A stretch of 64,000 nt of DNA from Gnetum montanum (lineage: Eukaryota > Streptophyta > Gnetopsida > Gnetales > Gnetaceae): contig MNCI01023689.1 of the NCBI GenBank assembly GCA_015680685.1, positions 84,652 through 148,651 on the forward strand, given 5' to 3'. Positions 33,876 to 46,087 of this stretch are shown here, in pieces (position 1 is the stretch's first letter; each line of letters opens with the position of its first letter). The position numbers and the translations under genes were made by a program. Under the pieces are notes generated by a model that did no database searches, was not told the origin of the DNA, and worked only from the letters and a program-made list of their open reading frames with translations.

Positions 33876-35740
33876 TCATTTGGGCAATTCTTTTTAGTTT
33901 TTGTTTTACACTTTTTTTTAACACATTTTTGTTTTACAAATTTCTTTAACTTTTCTTGTTTTTTTTTTACAACATCATTATACTTTTTCATTTTTTGTGT
34001 ATGTGTGTGTGTGTGTTATCCACCTTGTAAGTTTGTCATTTAATAAGTGTTCTTTATGATGGTATGAACTATTTTTATATTGATTGCTCATGTTTGGTTT
34101 TTACCTTTAAGTTATGATGTTGATACTAATGTATGTTTCTTTTGATATAGTAGGCAATGAGTCCACTTCATCTATACATCCACAATTTTCTATGGTCTTT
34201 CTCGAGTTGGAAATGTACAGTCCCTTTCTATAATAAGAACTCTAACGAATTGGTGATTGGGTATTTCTCAAACTAAGGAAGGACTCAAGGATTGAAAAGG
34301 GTGTGACTTCAAGGGAACTTGACGCTTTTATGTTGGCCATTATTTTGGGTGCTTGGATGTTTTCTTCTTGAGTTTTCTTACCGTTTCAATGTTACTCAAT
34401 CATCCAGAAGCTGAGCAAATAAAAATAACAAAGTCTTTGCATGGTGTGGTTCTCACGCATAAACACATAAAATAAAATTAAAAAAAAATAGTGAGAATTC
34501 AAAGCACACCCCTTAGACGAAATAATCATTTGGGCTACAAGCAATGGTTATGGAACTAGAATAAAAGGTTCCCTCTAACTAAGGCCCTTCTCGCTTCCCA
34601 TTCTCTCCTCCTTGCTTCATCGGACTAGTGGTGGCTCTTTGGGAGGCATTCTTGTTACTTCAAGGGGATGGTTTGGCCGAATGCATTAATGTGAAGTCAG
34701 TGGAAGTGGTTTGTTTGAGGTCAAACTTGGAATGGGATCTACTACATCATAGTAATCATGAACTACACAAGGGGCTGTACACCACCTTATTCTTGGGATT
34801 CCATTCCATTCTCTTCTCTCCATCCTTCTCTCCATTGTTCACCTCATTGCCAGTTGTATCATTAGTGTATATCTTGGTGGATGCATTGTTTTCTTTTTGG
34901 TAAATTCTTGCAGTTAAGACTTTAACTCTTGTTCCAAATGACATTCCCAGAGCCTACGAACTCTTTAAATGTGGGTTTGTTAGGGCATTAAGGGCATGAG
35001 CCTACTTTGGGGAGGATCCACTGACATTCCTCTTTGGTACCCCAGTTAAATTCTTTCCCCTAACATTTTTGCAATCTATTTTACTTTGTTTTGTTCACTT
35101 CCATCTTGACATCCATTTCATCAATGCCCTAGTTGTCTCTTTTTCTCCATCTTACTTGTTCCTTTTTTTCTCCATTCTATCACTACTGGAGGTTCACTCT
35201 TAGTCATGGGGGTCCAGACCAAATTTTTTTGATTTTCTCCTAACCCCCAACACCTTCGGTAGTTACCAATATTATATCTCCAGGTCCACATCATCCATAC
35301 CACAACCTAGCCAATGGACCTTTCACCGAAGCAAGGTATCAACTGCATTAAAATTCATTTACCCTTGCTAATATCAAGATTGTGTTGTGTGCGCAAATGG
35401 AAATCATGCAACAATGGATTTGATCTGGAGGGAACACTTGGACTGGAGTAGTGCTGAAAGCAGCTATGCAAGGAGCAAGATTGATGGCGCGCTTACGGAT
35501 GGACAACGAAAGGTGTAATCTTGGCGTTGGCGGTAGTAAAACTTCTTTCTCTCTCTCTTTCTCGGCTGCCAAATAAGGCTTGATGTCAATGTAATAAGGT
35601 GTTCACTCTTGTTGTCATGAACACCAGTTTTATCTTATCTTGTAATGATGATCCGTTCACATGTCATTCCATTAGTTCCATTCAGTCAATAATCCCATAC
35701 CTTCCCAATATTTTGTAAGGAACTCAAGGATGAGTTTTCA
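33876..35740 (+). other. Non-coding spacer of element F
   Basis: It is T-rich and includes a short (GT)n run near 34003-34015. It matches, in reverse orientation, the spacers of G, I and J: gtgagaattcaaagcacaccccttag near 34490, ctaaggcccttctcgcttcc near 34580, and cactcttagtcatgggggtcc near 35195. ORFs of 60-91 codons here have no domain. A PPT-like motif lies at 35199-35213. Confidence 0.6.
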
Positions 35741-35756
35741 TTTAGTCATGGGGGTA
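35724..35756 (+). other. Polypurine-tract block, element F
   Basis: CTCAAGGATGAGTTTTCATT precedes TAGTCATGGGGGTA, which abuts the 3' LTR at 35757. The G run is the likely plus-strand primer. Confidence 0.82.
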
Positions 35757-36535
35757 TGATGGGACGTGATATCGCATGGGCTGTGATATCATGATCTGCC
35801 GTCAAATCTATAAATAAGAGATAGCTCTCCCTTGTTTCTCATCCTAGGCTTAGACCTTAGCGAAACTCTGGTAGTTTGATCCCTCCAAAGATAGAATATT
35901 TTCCATGTGCCTAAAGTAGGAGCTCCAAAGTGAATGAATCTTTATTCGAGCAAATATTGTACCTAAACACATGTTTGTGTATGGAAATAAAGATGAACTT
36001 CTTGGATAAACCTTGCAGTGCATGGAATAGGCTAAATAGGAATTTATTTACTATTATTTATTATTTACCATTTAATTTCTTTCCTAGTTTATTAAATCTC
36101 TCTCAACCCTTCTCTCCTAGTTAAGTGCCTCAGTACAACCGCTTTGAGCATGTGCATTATGCTTGGTGATCCCAGCAACGATTAGCGTTTGGTAACCATG
36201 GTTGCATCGGTTCGTGGTATGAACGGTAAGTGGAAATGGATGCTGACGCTAGGTTAATTCAGACTTAGTTAGTTAGTTAAAGTTAGTAATTAGTCTCTTT
36301 ACCCTTCACCTTATCAGCATAGGAGATAAAATAGAAAAGATATAAAAATCATATACCTCAGACTTACTTAACCATACAACCGTGAAAAATACCAGTACGT
36401 CTAGGAAGACAACGAATAATTAACCTTAAGTGTTCCATGAGGCGTGTAGGCACTTAGTCTACGGAGTTCGACCAGATCACATGTGCTACGCTCGTATTCA
36501 TATGGTTGAGTGTAAAGGTACCTCACCACTCATCA
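35757..36535 (+). repeat. 3' LTR of element F
   Basis: This 779-bp LTR runs from TGATGGGACGTGATATCGC to CACCACTCATCA. It differs from the 5' LTR mainly by a short deletion in the palindrome array (only about two units, 35763-35785). TATA is at 35809. Confidence 0.94.
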
Positions 36536-36540
36536 ACTAG

Positions 36541-38771
36541 CCTCATACCATTTAAGGACTTTACCATCCGCTCAGCACATACATAATATTGGTTAAATGA
36601 TATGTTTACAAACTATAAATTTTCAAATCATCACAAACTTTGAGGCATTGGATTAACTAGTTAACATCTTTGGTTTTATACCATAAGAGGTTTAAATATG
36701 AAGCAATCTAAACCACTTTCAATCTCCTTTGACTTTTCAAAAGGGTCCCATCACTACTAAAGTAATGAGATCCTTTGCTTTTAAAAGTGTTAATAAAAAA
36801 TTTGTTGTACAAATTTTCAATCTAGCTTTTTAGTGTAGTGGTAATGGTACTTCTCATCAAATAAAAAGCCCTTAATTTAATTTTTATTGTACTTTTTTTA
36901 CATTTTTACTATTTTATTCTATTTATTTTTATTCATTATGTATGTGTAACGAATTTTCTTTATGTGTGTATCAAATTGGTCTACCCTTATTTACTCTTTT
37001 ATTCTATTTATTTTTCTTCATCATTTTATCTAGGGAATTCATTAGCCTCTTTGTGATTTTATTTTCTCTGATTTATTTTTGTTATTTACTTTTTATTTTT
37101 CATCTTCATCTCTTTATTTTTTGTTTTTGCTTGCCAAATTTCTTCACCTTTGTCTAGCATTGCCTACCAAAATTGAATACATAACTTGTAGCTTCCAAAT
37201 TAAGAGTCATACCACTAGGCTAACATCTCATTATGATGTCAACTTAGATAATTTTAATTATATACATGCATTGAACACTAGTATGGCATATTGTGATGGT
37301 TATGCCTTTAACTAATGTACCCATGTACCATACAAGCAATAAGATACTTTGGTAAAGAATAATTGGAATACAATGGTATCATAGGTACAACTATAACCCA
37401 CAACCTATGGTAAACAAAGCAATCAACTTATTAATTTTAATGAATGTAATATTTAAAAAAAAATGCAACTTTTTTAATGTTGCAAACTTTCTAAGATTTG
37501 GTAAAAAAAAATTTGATATTGGAACTTTTAAATCAATAAAATGATGATAACATCAATTTCACTCTTCTAGATAATGTCTTCTTTAGATTCTTAGTTATCT
37601 ACCAATATCTCAATATTTTCTACATTACATTAACTAAACACTACATTTGTAACTTATCATATTACTAGTACACAAAATATTTTTTACATGAAGTTATTCA
37701 TCATATAACATTATCCCTAGGCTATTTGATTCATCATCATGCAATACTCATAGGTCCTAAACAAGCTCGTAATTTTGTTGATTTCTAATTATTATTTATT
37801 TTTTTAAGGTCTAACATACCCAACCCATAATTTTAATGTTGATACTTATGTTTGTTCTTTGTTTTATTAAATTTTCAAACTTTCCTTTAATTTTTTGAAA
37901 AGTTAGAATTTGAGATTTTTTTTCATCAAATGAACATCATGGATCTATAGTGGTTAGGCTACCAAAAAGATAACTACACTTACAAAAAAAAACAAAGAAA
38001 CATATAACCTTTTATTAATGCTAATTATAAAGTACCATCCAAATTACTCGTATAAAGTTATAACTAAACAACATTGTTCTTGTTAAAATTGATATAGAAT
38101 TTTGGAGCATCCCTCCAAAGAGATACAACAACAATATACATAATTGTTAGGCTCTACAACCTATATTGAAAAATAGTAATTTCTCATTCCCACCATACCA
38201 TATGTCAAATACACTATTGAAGTTCATTTATAATTTACACTATGGTAATGATGTTCTTACCAAGCCAATAAAAAATAATTAATAGAATTAACTACTAGTG
38301 ATAGCCTATGAGTACTATACTTGAAGTCATTTCAAATTTATTGAATAAAAGGAACAATTTACAAAAAGATAATTAGTAATTTCTATTGTTGAATAACATG
38401 TTATCCTTCATAGATCCTCTACAATATTTTTCTATGCAAGATATTGGCTAGTGAGTAAATTTTCAAAGAGCATCTTAGTCGTAAAGGAATAAAAGTGAAA
38501 AGTGAAAATGAGAATCTAAATGTTCACAAGATATAACACTATTTCCATATGGTTTAAAGTGATATAAGCATTATATGTGAAATATTGTGATTCATTATAC
38601 CATTTTCATTACTATTTTTGCAAATAAGCACGTTAACAAGACCATTGTCCTATAAATTGAAGTCATATTTAAATTGGAGATAGATTAGTAATATTAGAAG
38701 CATTAACAATGTAAATGGTATTGTATAGGTACTTTGCTATCATCACCTAAATCCAAAAGCTATTTTAGATA
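36541..38771. other. AT-rich region with L1-like and SINE traces
   Basis: The part at 36590-36720 resembles 22320-22450, which is L1-flanking sequence. A possible degenerate plus-strand SINE head (tagtgtagtggtaatggtac) lies near 36830. No gene is supported; the ORFs at 36942-37315 are simple T-rich sequence. Confidence 0.35.
37160..37234 (-). repeat. tRNA-derived SINE, copy 4 (partial)
   Basis: Plus-strand cttccaaattaagagtcataccactaggctaacatctcatt is the complement of ATGTTAGCCTAGTGGTATGA (box A-like) and the middle variant seen in copy 2. Box B has decayed to attgaatac and the tail is missing. Confidence 0.55.
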
Positions 38772-38776
38772 CAAAG

Positions 38777-39584
38777 TGATGAGCAATGATGTAGCCTTAT
38801 GCCCCAACCATATGAATCACTAAGGTGTTGCGCACGATTCAATCAAATTCCATGGACCTATAGTTATCTAATGCACTAGCTCTTCTAGGAAGTGAAATGG
38901 GTGTTGAGAACATTTGTTGTCTTCCCAACTATACTTGTGAGGCTCAAGGGTATGGTTTAAGTGTAATTGAGGTATACGATTTTTCTCATTTATATTTTAT
39001 AAGTTTGATCACCTATAACAAGAATAAAAGGTAAAGTAATTGAAGATCTAATTCATCTACTACCTAGCTAGCCTAACATAAGTAACTGTCCCACTTTCTT
39101 GAACACATCCTGAACACATATAGCACTACTGGGCTACCAAACATTAAGCATTTTTGGGTTACCAAGTACTATATGAATGCTCGAAGTGGTCGTGCTTGTG
39201 TTCATTAACTATTAAAAATAAATTGCTTAATTCAAATGCATTAAAGTAAAGAGTAAGAAAGTAAAATGCAATAAAGAAAATATTAATCTATTCTCAGTGC
39301 TGCAAGGATTTTCAAAAGAGTTCATTTTATTCTTGTCACACTATTGTGCTCAGGTACATCAGTGTTGGAACAAACAACTGTGCATACTTAGACTCCTTCT
39401 ATGGGCACTCAGAAATTATTAAAACTCTGAAAGGAAGAAATGGCAAAAGCTTCGCTACTCTAACTAGAAAATGACCAAAAACTGATGTGAAAACTAGAGC
39501 TCAAGTGTGGTATTTATAGACTCAGGGTATATACCCTATGTCGCGTATGCGACGTCATGGAAAATGACATAAATGTGTTCATCA
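38777..39584 (-). repeat. 3' LTR of element G
   Basis: This 808-bp LTR runs from TGATGAGCAATGATGTAGCC to GTTCATCA. Unlike most others, the U3 array is not GATATC but contains tcgcgtatgcga (39541-39552), another palindrome-like sequence. Confidence 0.9.
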
Positions 39585-41574
39585 TACCCCCACAACTGAA
39601 TCAAAACTCATCGGTGGACCAAGTTCTTTACAACATAACATATTGGGTAGGTATGGGATTATTGACTGACATACAAATTGACTCAGATGAAATAGATATA
39701 ATCTAAGTGCTCAAGTGTATGAAATTACAATTTTTATAACATTGGGTGTTCATGATAAGAGAAGTGAACACCCTAGAGAACATTGACATCCAACACCTCT
39801 TAGCAGTAAAAGAATGAGAGAGAGAAGAGATCCAACGATCATGATCGATCCTCATTGTATGGCATTGCTATGTCTTCCTTGGTGAAGATAGTCTTTCTTC
39901 TAGTCCATGCTTCCCACTACAATCACAACAAAATCATGAATTAGTATGCAAGGTGTAACACATAACTGTTAAATGCCTTGTCTCATTGGTACTCACACTC
40001 ATTTAGGTTGTGATTGTGGTAGATTGGTTCTTTTAGTAGTATTAGCAAGAAAGCTAACAAATAGGGTAAATTAGATGAGTAGTCCATTACATTTGAAAAA
40101 GTTTAACGCAAGGAAATATTTGAAGAGGGTGTAAGAATTTATAACAATAAAAAGAAAAATTCACTAAAAACTATTGTGAAGATGTGTACAAATGGATGTC
40201 ATTTATGGGATAAAAAAAAGAATTTGATTATAAAAGTGTCTAAGGGTAAAGAACTTAACTAATCCAACCAAAAGATCTGCAAGTGGGTCCTCCCCAAAGC
40301 AAGCACGGGCTTCTTATGCCCTTGCATAACTTCAAACCAAGGAGTCCATGGGGTCCATGGATGATTAATGGTTACATAAGGTTAAGTAAAAAAACCCAAA
40401 ACTAACCAACTAAGAATTCTGACACATCAAACCAAGACATCAAACTAGAACATGAAATTGGCAGTGAGGTGAGACATGGAAAGCATTGATGGATCAAAGA
40501 GAGAGTGGAATGGAGTTCCTAATTACAGTCACATGAAGTCCCTTGTGGATTTTGTGGTTAAATAACTTGAGAGGATCCATCTTAAGTCCAGACCAAAACC
40601 AGCCACATTTAGTGACCTTGCATCGTCATCCTAAGACCAGTCCATCCCTTGAGACACAAGAGTGCTACCACAAAGCAACCATCATTCTTAATTAGAGAAG
40701 AAGTAGGAAGTGAAGAAGGGCCTTAGTTAGAGGGGACTAGTCCCATAACTAGTACTTGTAGCCCATTTATTTTGTCCAAGAGGTATGCTTTGAATTCCCA
40801 TTGTTTTGTTTTTGTTGTTTTTTTTCTTTTGAAATGGGTACCACACCATACAAAGACACATGCATTTATTTTGTCCAAGGGGTATGCTTTGAATTCTCAT
40901 CATTTTTTTTCTTTGTTGATGAGAACCACACCATGCAAGGACTTCTTCAACTTCCTTTTATTGATCAGCATAAAATGGTAAGAAGTTTATGAAAACACAC
41001 ATGCACCCAAGCAAACAAAAAATCACAAAGAATATCAAATCCCCTTGAGGCCACACCCTATTTAAACCTTTGAATCCTTCTCAATTCGAGAAACTACCAA
41101 AGTCACAAATTTATTAAAGCTTTATTAATGAAAATGGGACAACACATTTCCAAAATAAGGAAAATCATAGAGTTTGTGGATGGGTGGATACTGTGGACTC
41201 ACTACATGTTGCATGAAAAGAAACCATGTCCTAATTATTCGTAACGAAATTCAAAGCTAGAAATTGAACACCAATAATCAAATAACAAAAATAGTACATA
41301 CCACCATCAAGTTACACATTAGCATTGTACCTGGCACTTATTAACAAAAACTTAGAAGATCACACCAAAATAAAATAAAAGAAAAGATAAAAGAAAGTGT
41401 AAAATATTCAAGAAATAGCAAATGTACTAACAATGGTGTAAAACAAAAATTAAGAAAAAAATTATTAACATGAAGAAAAAAAGATGTAAAATAAAGAATG
41501 TGTAAAAATAAAAAGTTGTAAAACAAAAAACATGTAAAATGAAAAATTTGAAAAACTGAGGACCACTTGTATGG
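39585..41574 (-). other. Non-coding spacer of element G with purine-tract block
   Basis: Tacccccacaactgaatc (39585-39602) abuts the LTR and is the decayed polypurine tract. The spacer has the conserved tcctccccaaagcaagc block (about 40288) and an imperfect ~95-bp tandem duplication at about 40766-40945 (unit start catttattttgtccaag; both units contain ggtatgctttgaatt). No ORF with a domain is seen. Confidence 0.65.
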
Positions 41575-41711
41575 TTAACATGGTTGACCATCTCTTGCAC
41601 GTCTAAGTTGAAAGGAGGAGATTTGAACTATGGAGCATGGTTGTTCGTCTAATGAGGTTGTTGTTGTGTTAATTGGCTTATGCTCATGGAAAGGTTTAAT
41701 TTGTTGGATGT
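41575..41711 (-). pseudogene. Integrase C-terminus of element G, left of insertion H
   Basis: The minus strand reads NIQQIKPFHEHKPINTTTTS, continuing to RARDGQPC and a stop at 41575-41577. This is homologous to the pol end of J (NMQQIKSFHEF...GDGHLC). It is separated from the rest of integrase (46918 onwards) by element H. Confidence 0.8.
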
Positions 41712-42539
41712 TGATGAGCCACAATATCGGGGTCGCAATATCGAATCCATGATATCGGAGCCTACCAAGCAATATTGAACATCTGATATCAAAACTTATC
41801 TCATTGCCTATAAATAAGAGGCAAGTGCACTTCGTTTTGGCATTAGTTTTCTTAGTCCCTTACCTGAACTCTTGCAGTTTTCCCTTTTGAGAGTTAGAAT
41901 TGTTTTTGAGTGCCTGAAGTAGGAGTCATAAAGTGAACAAATCTTTATTTGAGCATTGTGTACTTGAGCACACCTTGTGGCTGGAAATAAAGATGAACTT
42001 TGTGATAAACTTTGCAACATTCAAAATAGTTTATTTATTACATTTAATATTATTTATAGTTATTTAATGATTTCATTAGTTAATTAGTTGTTTTATTGAT
42101 TTGTTAATTTTCAACAAGTAAGCACACTCAGTACGACCACTTCGAGCATACATGGAACACTTGGTAACCTAGTAACGACTAGCGTTTGGTAATCCCAGTA
42201 GTGTCACACTAGTTAAGGATGTGTACGGAGAGTGGGAACGGATGCTGGTGTTAGGACTAGTAAGAACCTAGTAGATTAGTTAAATTAAATTAGTTACTTA
42301 ATTATTTCACTTCTTCCTTTTAGCACTAGGACATAAACATAAAAAGCATAAAAATCATATACCTCAAGTTTACTTAACCATACAATCATGCCATATGAGT
42401 AAGCTTGGGAAGACAACGATCACCTAACCCATCCTTGTTTTGTGAAGGCGCATAAGCACTTTGTCCTTGGAGTTCAATTGGATTGTGCATAATGCTCGTA
42501 TTCGTATGGTTGAGTGTAGGGGTACCTTGCCACTCATCA
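41712..42539 (+). repeat. 5' LTR of element H
   Basis: This 828-bp LTR runs from TGATGAGCCACAATATCGG to GCCACTCATCA. Palindrome units of the NNATATNN type are at 41721-41800, and TATA is at 41809-41818. Confidence 0.93.
41809..41818 (+). promoter_or_regulatory. TATA box in 5' LTR of element H
   Basis: TATAAATAAG is followed by AGGCAAG, at the same relative position as in the other LTRs. Confidence 0.72.
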
Positions 42540-42540
42540 T

Positions 42541-42558
42541 TGGTGCCATTGTCGAGGA
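42541..42558 (+). other. Primer-binding site, tRNA-Asp type (decayed), element H
   Basis: TGGTGCCATTGTCGAGGA has four transitions relative to TGGCGCCGTTGCCGGGGA, two of them at CpG sites. Confidence 0.85.
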
Positions 42559-42676
42559 CTTTGTTGTTTGTGCGCTAATTAGAACTTAGGAATCTTCCCA
42601 TCATTGGAACGAACCCTTAGGGCTAGTTACAAAAAAATAATAATATAATAATACATTACATATTGAATAATTAATC

Positions 42677-45600
42677 ATGTCTCCTTCTTCCTATGAAAGT
42701 GCTTCACTACCTAGGTCTGACACAATGAATAGTCAGAGGTGTAGTACACATGATGATCTACAAGTGCCCCGATAGTTTCGCTTGGTATACACTCATCCCA
42801 ATGAGTATGTACTAGAATTTACCTTTATCCTCCACCAGGATGAATAGTTGCGATGGCATGATTTAGAGGGTAACATAGTGTTACCACCCAATCACTAAAT
42901 CCTAAGCATGCTTCTTTCGTGCTCTGACATGAATTGGTATGCAACACCTACAATCAGAATATGTTGTGCATGAATAAGATTCAAGGAATTATCAACCTAC
43001 AAAGGTACAACATCAAAGAGACTTGCAACAGGAGAGACATTATAAATCTATGAAGGGGAAGTGGTCTTAGGACATTCCGTATGTCCTAAGTGAAAATGAG
43101 GGTGATGAACCTACCTCAGGAGGTTTTCCACAAAACGATGTTCCTCCCATTGACTTCAGTCAATGGGTTGTATATCAAAACCATTACTCAACCATCCATA
43201 ACCCAAGTTTTGATACCAATAGACACAAAGGGTTTGAAAAAGGAATACAAATGCATGATAAAGATTGACATTTTGATCATAACCATGACCAAGGCCATGA
43301 CCATCGAAGAGAGGGTGGTAGGCACCATCATGGTGATGACCCTTCTTCCTCTTCACCTTCATCATATCCTTCCCCCTCTCCTTCAAGATCTGGACATAGT
43401 CGCAAAGAGAAAGATTATGAGGACAATGGTAAGTGAAATAGAGATCATAGATGAAATAGTTGAGAAAGGGCATGAAGGCATTCTAGAGAAACGCATCATG
43501 AAAGGAGGGAAAGTAAGGAACAACATAGGCATCATGGACACCATAGAGAATACAATCATGATGAACCCCTACTCGCTACCCGAAGTATGCTAGATATAAC
43601 CAAGACCGTTAGGATTCCAACAAGGCACCAAAAGGACAGTAGGATCAAAAGATTAGACATGAACAATATCCCACAATTTGAAGGGGGATACAACGCTGAT
43701 CCTCAAAATCATCTACAAGTGTTCTATGATGCATGTGCCTTGCAAAATATAGAAAATGAGTGGCAAAAACTAAAGTTGTTTCAATGAACACTACTCAAAG
43801 AAGTAGAAAGCTGGTATTGGTCCTTAAAATTGGAATCCATTCATCAATGGAGTACCATATTAGAGCTATTCAATGATAAGTATCAAACGTACTCCTGAGT
43901 GTCCAACCTACAAAAGCAAATCCAATGATGTAAACAAGGAAGACACAAATCCTTGGATGCTACCATGGGCCAATATTATGCATTATTACATCGTTGCCCT
44001 AGCCATGGTTACTCACAAAGGGAATAACTATGCTATCTCATAGATGGGCTTAGGTATGAAAAGCAAAGAACCCTTGGGACTTATGCCCAAGGAAGGCTAT
44101 CTGAGCTCAAAGCCCATCAAATACAAAGATTGTTGGAGCAAGTTACTAAGGAGGAAGGTGAGTTAAGGAAAAGAGAAAGTGCAGAGGAATACAGTAGAGA
44201 TCCTTCCCTCCAAAAGAAGGAAGTTAGATTTTGTGAGGATGAAGAAGAGTCACCACTTGAAGAGATGGGGAATAGGAAGACTTTGCCCATTGAAAAGTTC
44301 ACATCAGATATATCAATAAAGGTAGATCAAATGTGGGACTTTCTAGATAATAAATTTCAAATCATTCTCAAAATAGTAGAGGAGTCTAGAGAGCAAGGTA
44401 GTGACCAAGAAAGGAGAAAAAAGAAAGAAAATGAATATGCACATAACAAAGGTAAGGGCAAAGTTGCCATCATTGAAGAGGTTATGGATTTGGATACAGA
44501 TAATGATGGTAGATGTGAGATATGCTAATATGAACACCCTAAAGGATGTTGCCCAATAGTGTCACATTGGCAAGAGTCTAGGGTGTACACACTAAACCCC
44601 CAATTAAATAGATAGCAAACACCTTGAAGGTTACCTTATCATCAACGTAACCCAAGGCAGTTCCACCAACCTTTGATGTATTATCCAAGTGGAACTCCAC
44701 CACAACCATATGAACAGTATCAGTAGTGGCAACACCCACAATCATGGGGAATGCCACCACCACGTCAACAGTACCCCTACTGTCAACATGACCCATACGG
44801 GTACTACGTGTAGTAGCTAATCTCTCCACATAACTCCACTAGTTATGTCACTCCTCAACCTTACTACCTTGTCCATGAGTACTATAGAACTCCTTCTCCT
44901 AGGAGAGATGTTTCATAAATGTACTATCCTTCTCATCCAACTACACCTCTTCCACTCTTAGCTACATTACCAAGTGCTCCAGCTATGCAGGGTGAGCTCC
45001 CTGCCTAGCCATAGTAACGCAACGCTACAAGGGCTGCCAACCCTCAACCTACTATTGGTTCAAACAATCACACAAAGAAGAGACATTTCTATATAACCAA
45101 CAGTCCAACTAAGTCCTTACAACCACAAGCAACTAATCCTCCAACCTTTTTGCCATCATTCAAATCTTCGGAGCTTCCTTCAAACCAAAGACTGCACTTA
45201 ACGCACATGGTCATGTTAACTCATGTCATTATTGACTAGATTAAAGCTGGTTGTCTCCCTAGGAAATTCTCTAATCCTGGGAGTCCTCTTATATATTTAC
45301 AAATTGCTGGGAATGAGCTGTGCAAAGCTCTTTTGGATTCAGGTTTTGGTGTCAACTTAATCTCTCAAGAAATGTACAAAGCCTGGAACTTGCCTCCACT
45401 AAAAAAGAGTAACATTTGTTTAGAGTTGGCCAACCAGTCCATCACTATCCCATTAGGACTAGTGGAGGACATTATCACCACTATTTGTGGGTGGTCATAT
45501 CAAGCCAATTTCCTAGTGATTCAAGTCAACAACTACAAGGGGGACTTCCCAATCATTATGGGAAGAGCATGGCTAAGCACAATTGATGCATGCCTATGAA

Positions 45601-46087
45601 TACATGATCTTTTCCTAGAAATATCAAAGGAAAATATGTTTGGAAAGATCAAGAAGAAGAAAGTTCCATGCATTGCATACAGTGACAAAGTGTGCAACTA
45701 CGTGTAGAAGGCCTGATTTGTACAATGTTTAACATTTCCTGCATGCAACTAGTGTGCTCAAATAACTAACATACAAAGATGCTTGTATGTAGCAGCCACA
45801 AGATAGGAAGGTACCCACTGGCTGATAGCTAACCAAGAGAGAAACTCAACTATATGCATGGAACCAACTAAGAGCTTAACTTGCACCTACATTGATAGCA
45901 TAGACACATTAGAACAAGTCCATCGTCAACTTCCAATTCCTGACATCGAAAATATTAACTAAGGAAAGTTGGAAATCCCTGATGAGTTCAAGCAAGAGCC
46001 CCTTGAGTTAAAACTATTGCCCATTGGTATGGAGTATACATTTCTCAAGAATGGAAAACCAATAATCATTAATGCTAAGCTCGCTCC
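42677..46087 (+). pseudogene. gag-pro: gag-protease and RT N-terminus of element H (broken)
   Basis: The start ATG at 42677 opens MSPSSYESASLP. The N-terminal domain has YTHPNEYV and ILHQDEQ, and a frameshift follows near 42930. The capsid-like domain (43587-44100) contains FEGGYNADPQNHLQVFYDAC. A Lys/Glu region (44130-44528) leads to the zinc knuckle CEIC...EHPKGCC (44513-44551), a Pro/Gln-rich linker with stops, and the protease LLDSGFGVNLIS (45328-45365) with FPIIMGRAW (45545-45575). The RT N-terminal segment EYTFLKNGKPIIINAKLA ends at the deletion junction near 46087. Confidence 0.85.

Larger units (their letters stand above)
29576..36535 (+). mobile_element. Element F: LTR element with gag-pro, most of pol deleted
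   Basis: It has complete LTRs (29576-30368 and 35757-36535), a perfect target duplication ACTAG (29571-29575 and 36536-36540) and an intact primer site. The order is 5' LTR, tRNA-Asp primer site, gag-protease in one frame, then an abrupt join at about 33815 to the last codons of pol, a 1.9-kb spacer, purine tract and 3' LTR. RT, RNase H and nearly all of integrase are missing. Whether the deletion preceded insertion (a mobile deletion derivative) or followed it cannot be decided from one copy. Confidence 0.93.

Noticed and set aside
36822-36890. Plus-strand SINE head (tagtgtagtggtaatggtac)
   Set aside because: Box A-like only; box B and the tail are too eroded to separate from chance in AT-rich sequence.
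36942-37315. Phe/Leu-rich ORFs as membrane proteins
   Set aside because: They are translations of T-rich low-complexity DNA, with a SINE fragment inside.
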